Positions 60,917-64,000 of a stretch of 64,000 bases of DNA are shown piece by piece. Source of the DNA: Dyella sp. RRB7 (lineage in GTDB: Bacteria > Pseudomonadota > Gammaproteobacteria > Xanthomonadales > Rhodanobacteraceae); contig NZ_JAKWJS010000001.1 of the NCBI RefSeq assembly GCF_022761115.1, positions 1,339,470 through 1,403,469 of the forward strand, in the 5' to 3' direction. A program made the translations under genes and the position numbers. The notes beneath the pieces were generated by a model. That model worked only from the letters and a program-made list of their open reading frames with translations, had not been told where the DNA came from and made no database searches. How positions within the stretch are numbered: position 1 is the first letter of the stretch; each line of letters opens with the position of its first letter.

Positions 60917-62356
60917 TCAGTCGTCGTTGCGCGAGTTGCCGCTGGCGCGGGCCAGCTTGATGTTCGCATCCAGCGTCTTCAAGCGAGCCAGCTGCGGCTG
61001 CACCACCTGCGCCTTGAACTTGGCCAGCTGGACGGCGGGCAGCGGCTCGGGCTTGGGCAGGGTCACCGTCTGCGGATCGCGCTGCACCTCGTTGACGCGG
61101 AATTCGTAGTGCAGGTGCGGGCCGGTGGCCAGGCCGGTCATGCCGACATAGCCGATCACCTGGCCCTGGCTTACGTGCTGGCCCACCCGCTCGTCGCCGA
61201 ATTTCGACATGTGGCCATAGGCCGTGCTGATCGTGCCGTTGTGCTGGATGATCACGAAATTGCCGTAGCCATTCATCCAGCCCTTGAACTTGATGACACC
61301 GTCGCCGGCGGCGTGGATAGGCGTGCCGGTGGGCGCCGCATAGTCCACGCCCTTGTGCGCGCGCATCAGGCCCAGGATGGGATGCATGCGCGCCGCGCTG
61401 AACTGCGAGGAGATGCGCGTGAAGTCCACCGGGATACGCAGGAACGATTTCTGGATCGGGCGGCCGTCCTCGCTGAACCAGCCGTAGCTGCCGTCGTCCT
61501 TCTTGAAGCGGTAGGCGGTGTAGCGCTGCCCCTGGTTCACGAACTCCGCCGCGACAATCTCGCCTTCATGCAGGTAGGCGCCGTCGCGATACACGTCGTC
61601 GTAGATCACCGTGAAGCTGTCGCCCTCGCGCAGGTCCTGCACGAAGTCGATGTCGTATTTGAACAACTCGGCCAGCTTGAGCACCATCGCGTTGCTCATG
61701 CCGGCCTTGGAGCCGGCGGCAAACAGCGAGCTGTCGATGGTGCCGTGCGCCACGTGCTCGCGACGATCCACTTCGCGCGCCTGCGCCGTTACCGTGGCCT
61801 TGTCGCCATCGAAGCGCATGGTGGTGCGGTTGGCTTCGTCGTTGTCGAAACGGATGCCCTTGAGGCTGCCGTCGCCGTCGAGCAGGAAATCGAACTCCTG
61901 GCCGGGACTGATATGGTGCAGCGCCTTGGCATTGCCCGACTGGTCCACCACGTGCTGTACATCCGTGAGGCTCAGGCCCTGGCTCTGGAACAGGTCCGAC
62001 AACGTCTGGCCCGGCTGCACCTGCACGATGTGCCAGTCCTCGACCGTCGGCGCCTGGGCGACTTCGGGGGCGGCCTTGGGCAGTGCGAGCGGCAGGATGG
62101 CGTGGGCCGTGGACACGGTGTCCGGGCGCATCGCACCGGCCCAGGCAGGAATAAGGAAACCGGAAACCGCCGTAATCAACAGGGCCGTGCCGGCGAGCAT
62201 CCAGCGCTCGCGGTGCCAGCGGATGGGTTCTGCGTCACCATGGCAACCGAAGGACCAGTGGGCGCAACGTTCATAGAAGTGAGAGTGCCGACGCTGCGCC
62301 TTTCGGCGCATGGCAAGTTTGCGCGCTGAACGCGCGATCTCTGTTCTCTCACCCAT
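60917..62356 (-). CDS. M23 family peptidoglycan endopeptidase (MepM-like)
   Basis: A 479-residue membrane-anchored protein. A basic N-terminus of about 50 residues precedes one membrane helix ([21 protein letters not shown]), then an OapA/LysM-like domain ([24 protein letters not shown]), a mixed region, and a C-terminal LytM/M23 domain with the metal ligands in [14 protein letters not shown] and [11 protein letters not shown]. It cleaves peptidoglycan cross-links for wall growth. ATG 62356 was chosen from several starts because GGGGAA is nearby. Order M23-anmK divergent from tyrS is typical of the Xanthomonadaceae and relatives. Confidence 0.9.
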   Translation of the reverse strand: MGERTEIARSARKLAMRRKAQRRHSHFYERCAHWSFGCHGDAEPIRWHRERWMLAGTALLITAVSGFLIPAWAGAMRPDTVSTAHAILPLALPKAAPEVAQAPTVEDWHIVQVQPGQTLSDLFQSQGLSLTDVQHVVDQSGNAKALHHISPGQEFDFLLDGDGSLKGIRFDNDEANRTTMRFDGDKATVTAQAREVDRREHVAHGTIDSSLFAAGSKAGMSNAMVLKLAELFKYDIDFVQDLREGDSFTVIYDDVYRDGAYLHEGEIVAAEFVNQGQRYTAYRFKKDDGSYGWFSEDGRPIQKSFLRIPVDFTRISSQFSAARMHPILGLMRAHKGVDYAAPTGTPIHAAGDGVIKFKGWMNGYGNFVIIQHNGTISTAYGHMSKFGDERVGQHVSQGQVIGYVGMTGLATGPHLHYEFRVNEVQRDPQTVTLPKPEPLPAVQLAKFKAQVVQPQLARLKTLDANIKLARASGNSRNDD

Positions 62357-62473
62357 GCCCGGTGTTCCCCGAGGTACAAACCATTTATTGGCGCGTACCA
62401 TAGCGGCCCTGTGCAAAGGGCGTCAACGCCTTTTCCATCAATGGGTTGCGTGTTCTTTTGGGTTAACACACAA

Positions 62474-62501
62474 TTAACGGAACCGCTCCGGAAGCTATGC
62501 T
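62474..62501 (+). promoter_or_regulatory. candidate tyrS promoter
   Basis: TTAACG (62474-62479), a 16-nt spacer and TATGCT (62496-62501), 39 nt before the tyrS ATG. Just upstream, TGCGTGTT (62447-62454) and AACACACA (62465-62472) form an inverted repeat with one mismatch that overlaps the -35 edge, a possible operator. Confidence 0.5.
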
Positions 62502-62539
62502 TTCCGGTGACGTCCAAACAACGAAAATTTGAGGAATAC

Positions 62540-63751
62540 ATGAACGAGCTTGAGCAGGCGCTGGCCACCATCGCGCGCGGCGCCGACGAAATCATCAAGC
62601 AGGAAGAGCTGGCGGCACGCCTCAAGCTCGGTCGTCCGCTGCGCATCAAGGCGGGTTTCGACCCCACCGCGCCGGACCTGCACCTGGGCCACACCGTGCT
62701 GCTCAACAAGATGCGCCAGTTCCAGGACCTGGGGCACCAGGTCATTTTCCTCATCGGTGACTTCACCGGCATGATCGGCGACCCCACCGGCAAGAACGTC
62801 ACGCGCAAGCCGCTCACCCGCGAGGACGTGCTGGCCAACGCCGAGACCTATGCCGAGCAGGTCTATAAGGTGCTGGACAAGGAGCGCACCGAGCTGCGCT
62901 TCAATTCCGAGTGGTTCGGCCAGATGGGCGCCGCCGACATGATCAAGCTCGCCGCCCAGCACACGGTGGCGCGCATGCTCGAGCGCGACGACTTCGCCAA
63001 GCGCTACGCCGCGCAGCAGCCCATTGCCATCCACGAATTCCTCTATCCGCTGGTGCAGGGCTACGACTCGGTCGCACTCAAGTGCGATGTGGAACTCGGT
63101 GGCACCGACCAGAAGTTCAACCTGCTGATGGGCCGTGCCCTGCAGGAACACCACGGCCAGCCGCCGCAGATCGTGCTCACCATGCCACTGCTTGAGGGCT
63201 TGGACGGCGTCAACAAGATGTCCAAGTCGCTGGGCAACTACATAGGTATCAATGAGCCGGCCATCGACATCGTCACCAAGACGCTGAAGATCGGTGACGA
63301 GTTGATGTGGCGCTGGTTCGAGCTGCTCAGTTTCGAGACCTCGCTGGCGGACATCGCCCGCATGAAGCAGGCGGTGGCCAGCGGCGTGCTCAATCCGCGC
63401 GATGCCAAGCTCAAGCTGGCCCGCGAACTGGCCACGCGTTTCCACGATGCCGCCGCCGCAGATCAGGCGATTGCCGGCTGGCATGCGGTGGTGCGTGGCG
63501 AAGGCGATACCAGCCTGCTGCCGCTCACCGAAATCGCCATACCTGCAGAAGGTCTGCGTCTGCCTGCGCTACTTACGGCAGCAGGCCTCACGCCGAGCAA
63601 CGCCGAGGCGAACCGCAAGCTGAAGGAACGCGCCGTGCGCATCGATGCAGAAGTCGTCGAAGATGCGCAACGCGTGTTTTTCCCGGGTTTTGAAGGGGTT
63701 TTGCAGATCGGCAAGCGCAACTTCGCTCGCGTGTTGTTGAAGCTCGCATAA
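62540..63751 (+). CDS. tyrS: tyrosyl-tRNA synthetase
   Basis: A 403-residue class I synthetase. Motifs: [16 protein letters not shown] (HIGH-type HLGH), [39 protein letters not shown] (tyrosine binding), the KMSKSLGN loop, and a C-terminal S4 RNA-binding domain ([24 protein letters not shown]...). GAGGAA lies 4-9 nt before ATG 62540. In this lineage the gene commonly precedes an rRNA operon. Confidence 0.97.
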   Translation: MNELEQALATIARGADEIIKQEELAARLKLGRPLRIKAGFDPTAPDLHLGHTVLLNKMRQFQDLGHQVIFLIGDFTGMIGDPTGKNVTRKPLTREDVLANAETYAEQVYKVLDKERTELRFNSEWFGQMGAADMIKLAAQHTVARMLERDDFAKRYAAQQPIAIHEFLYPLVQGYDSVALKCDVELGGTDQKFNLLMGRALQEHHGQPPQIVLTMPLLEGLDGVNKMSKSLGNYIGINEPAIDIVTKTLKIGDELMWRWFELLSFETSLADIARMKQAVASGVLNPRDAKLKLARELATRFHDAAAADQAIAGWHAVVRGEGDTSLLPLTEIAIPAEGLRLPALLTAAGLTPSNAEANRKLKERAVRIDAEVVEDAQRVFFPGFEGVLQIGKRNFARVLLKLA

Positions 63752-63854
63752 GTTGATCGCGGCGACGCAACGTCGTCGCGATGCGTTCGCGAACGGATGT
63801 TTCGCGTGAGAACAACGTCTTACGCGAAACACGAAAAATAATTTCAGAAATTGC

Positions 63855-63883
63855 TTGTCAAAGGTGGGGTGCCTCCCTATTAT
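63855..63883 (+). promoter_or_regulatory. rrn-type promoter P1
   Basis: TTGTCA (63855-63860), a 17-nt spacer and TATTAT (63878-63883). An A/T-rich stretch just upstream (CGAAAAATAATTTCAGAAAT, 63830-63849) resembles an UP element. Probably drives an rRNA operon beyond the window. Confidence 0.75.
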
Positions 63884-63950
63884 TCGCCTCCCCGCCGCTG
63901 GCAGCGTCTTCCACGGCAACAACGACAGCAAAAATTCTTCGCTGAAGGTG

Positions 63951-63978
63951 TTGACGGATACGGAAAACGATGTAAGAT
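63951..63978 (+). promoter_or_regulatory. rrn-type promoter P2
   Basis: TTGACG (63951-63956), a 16-nt spacer, TAAGAT (63973-63978) followed by GAGCGGC, a GC-rich discriminator as in stringently controlled rRNA promoters. Second of a tandem pair with P1, about 95 nt apart. Confidence 0.75.
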
Positions 63979-64000
63979 GAGCGGCTCACTCGGAACGAAA

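Overview
The window is GC-rich, densely coded bacterial chromosome, all of it consistent with a gammaproteobacterium of the Xanthomonadales, most likely the Rhodanobacteraceae (Dyella, Luteibacter, Rhodanobacter, Frateuria group). This placement is an inference from gene content and order: speE/speA divergent, coaBC-dut-long algC, M23 peptidase/anmK divergent from tyrS, and rrn-type promoters just after tyrS. There is no 16S gene in the window to prove it. I see no tRNA, rRNA, CRISPR array, insertion sequence or prophage. About 65 protein genes are supported.

Layout. 1-5.8 kb: a hydrolase cut by the window edge, a DUF3224 protein, an exported sorbosone-dehydrogenase-like beta-propeller, a PEBP protein, then a run of small envelope/stress genes (DUF1328, DUF883, YqjE-like, YqjK-like, AI-2E-family permease). 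5.8-13.7 kb: a complete RND efflux operon on the minus strand (adaptor, pump, outer-membrane channel, SDR) with a divergent LysR regulator and a palindromic repeat element between adaptor and pump. 13.7-16.3 kb: uppP, then glnA behind a textbook sigma-54 promoter with an upstream NtrC site.

16.4-26.6 kb is the accessory part: a polytopic membrane protein, an H-NS-family protein with a lysine/alanine tail, a Cys-cluster protein, an unknown gene behind a terminator, and a set of redox and detoxification-type enzymes (DJ-1/PfpI-like, aldehyde dehydrogenase, acetoacetate-decarboxylase-like, chloroperoxidase-type hydrolase, Old Yellow Enzyme) around a MerR regulator. Three promoters here share the same MerR-type design: TTGACC, a 19-bp spacer carrying the same dyad, then a -10. 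This looks like a self-contained MerR regulon and is the most interesting item in the window.

26.7-29.1 kb: ntrB-ntrC, presumably the regulators of the glnA promoter 12 kb upstream, followed by a GNAT enzyme and a triple-PAS GGDEF-EAL protein. 32-40 kb: a conserved unknown, a thiolase, a TonB-like protein, a lipoprotein with two phospholipase D motifs, YceI, SixA, an orphan ParA and an exported unknown. 40-47 kb: speE and speA (polyamines), then 3-hydroxybutyrate dehydrogenase, acetoacetate decarboxylase, patatin and a beta-hydroxyacid dehydrogenase (ketone-body/PHB metabolism). 47-58 kb: housekeeping genes (SPOR protein, argS, radC, coaBC, dut, algC, pyrE, xthA) and a non-coding stretch with DnaA-box-like sequences. 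58-64 kb: peptidoglycan recycling and remodelling (ampG, anmK, M23 peptidase), an orphan ribbon-helix-helix protein, tyrS, and a tandem promoter pair that very probably drives an rRNA operon beyond the window.
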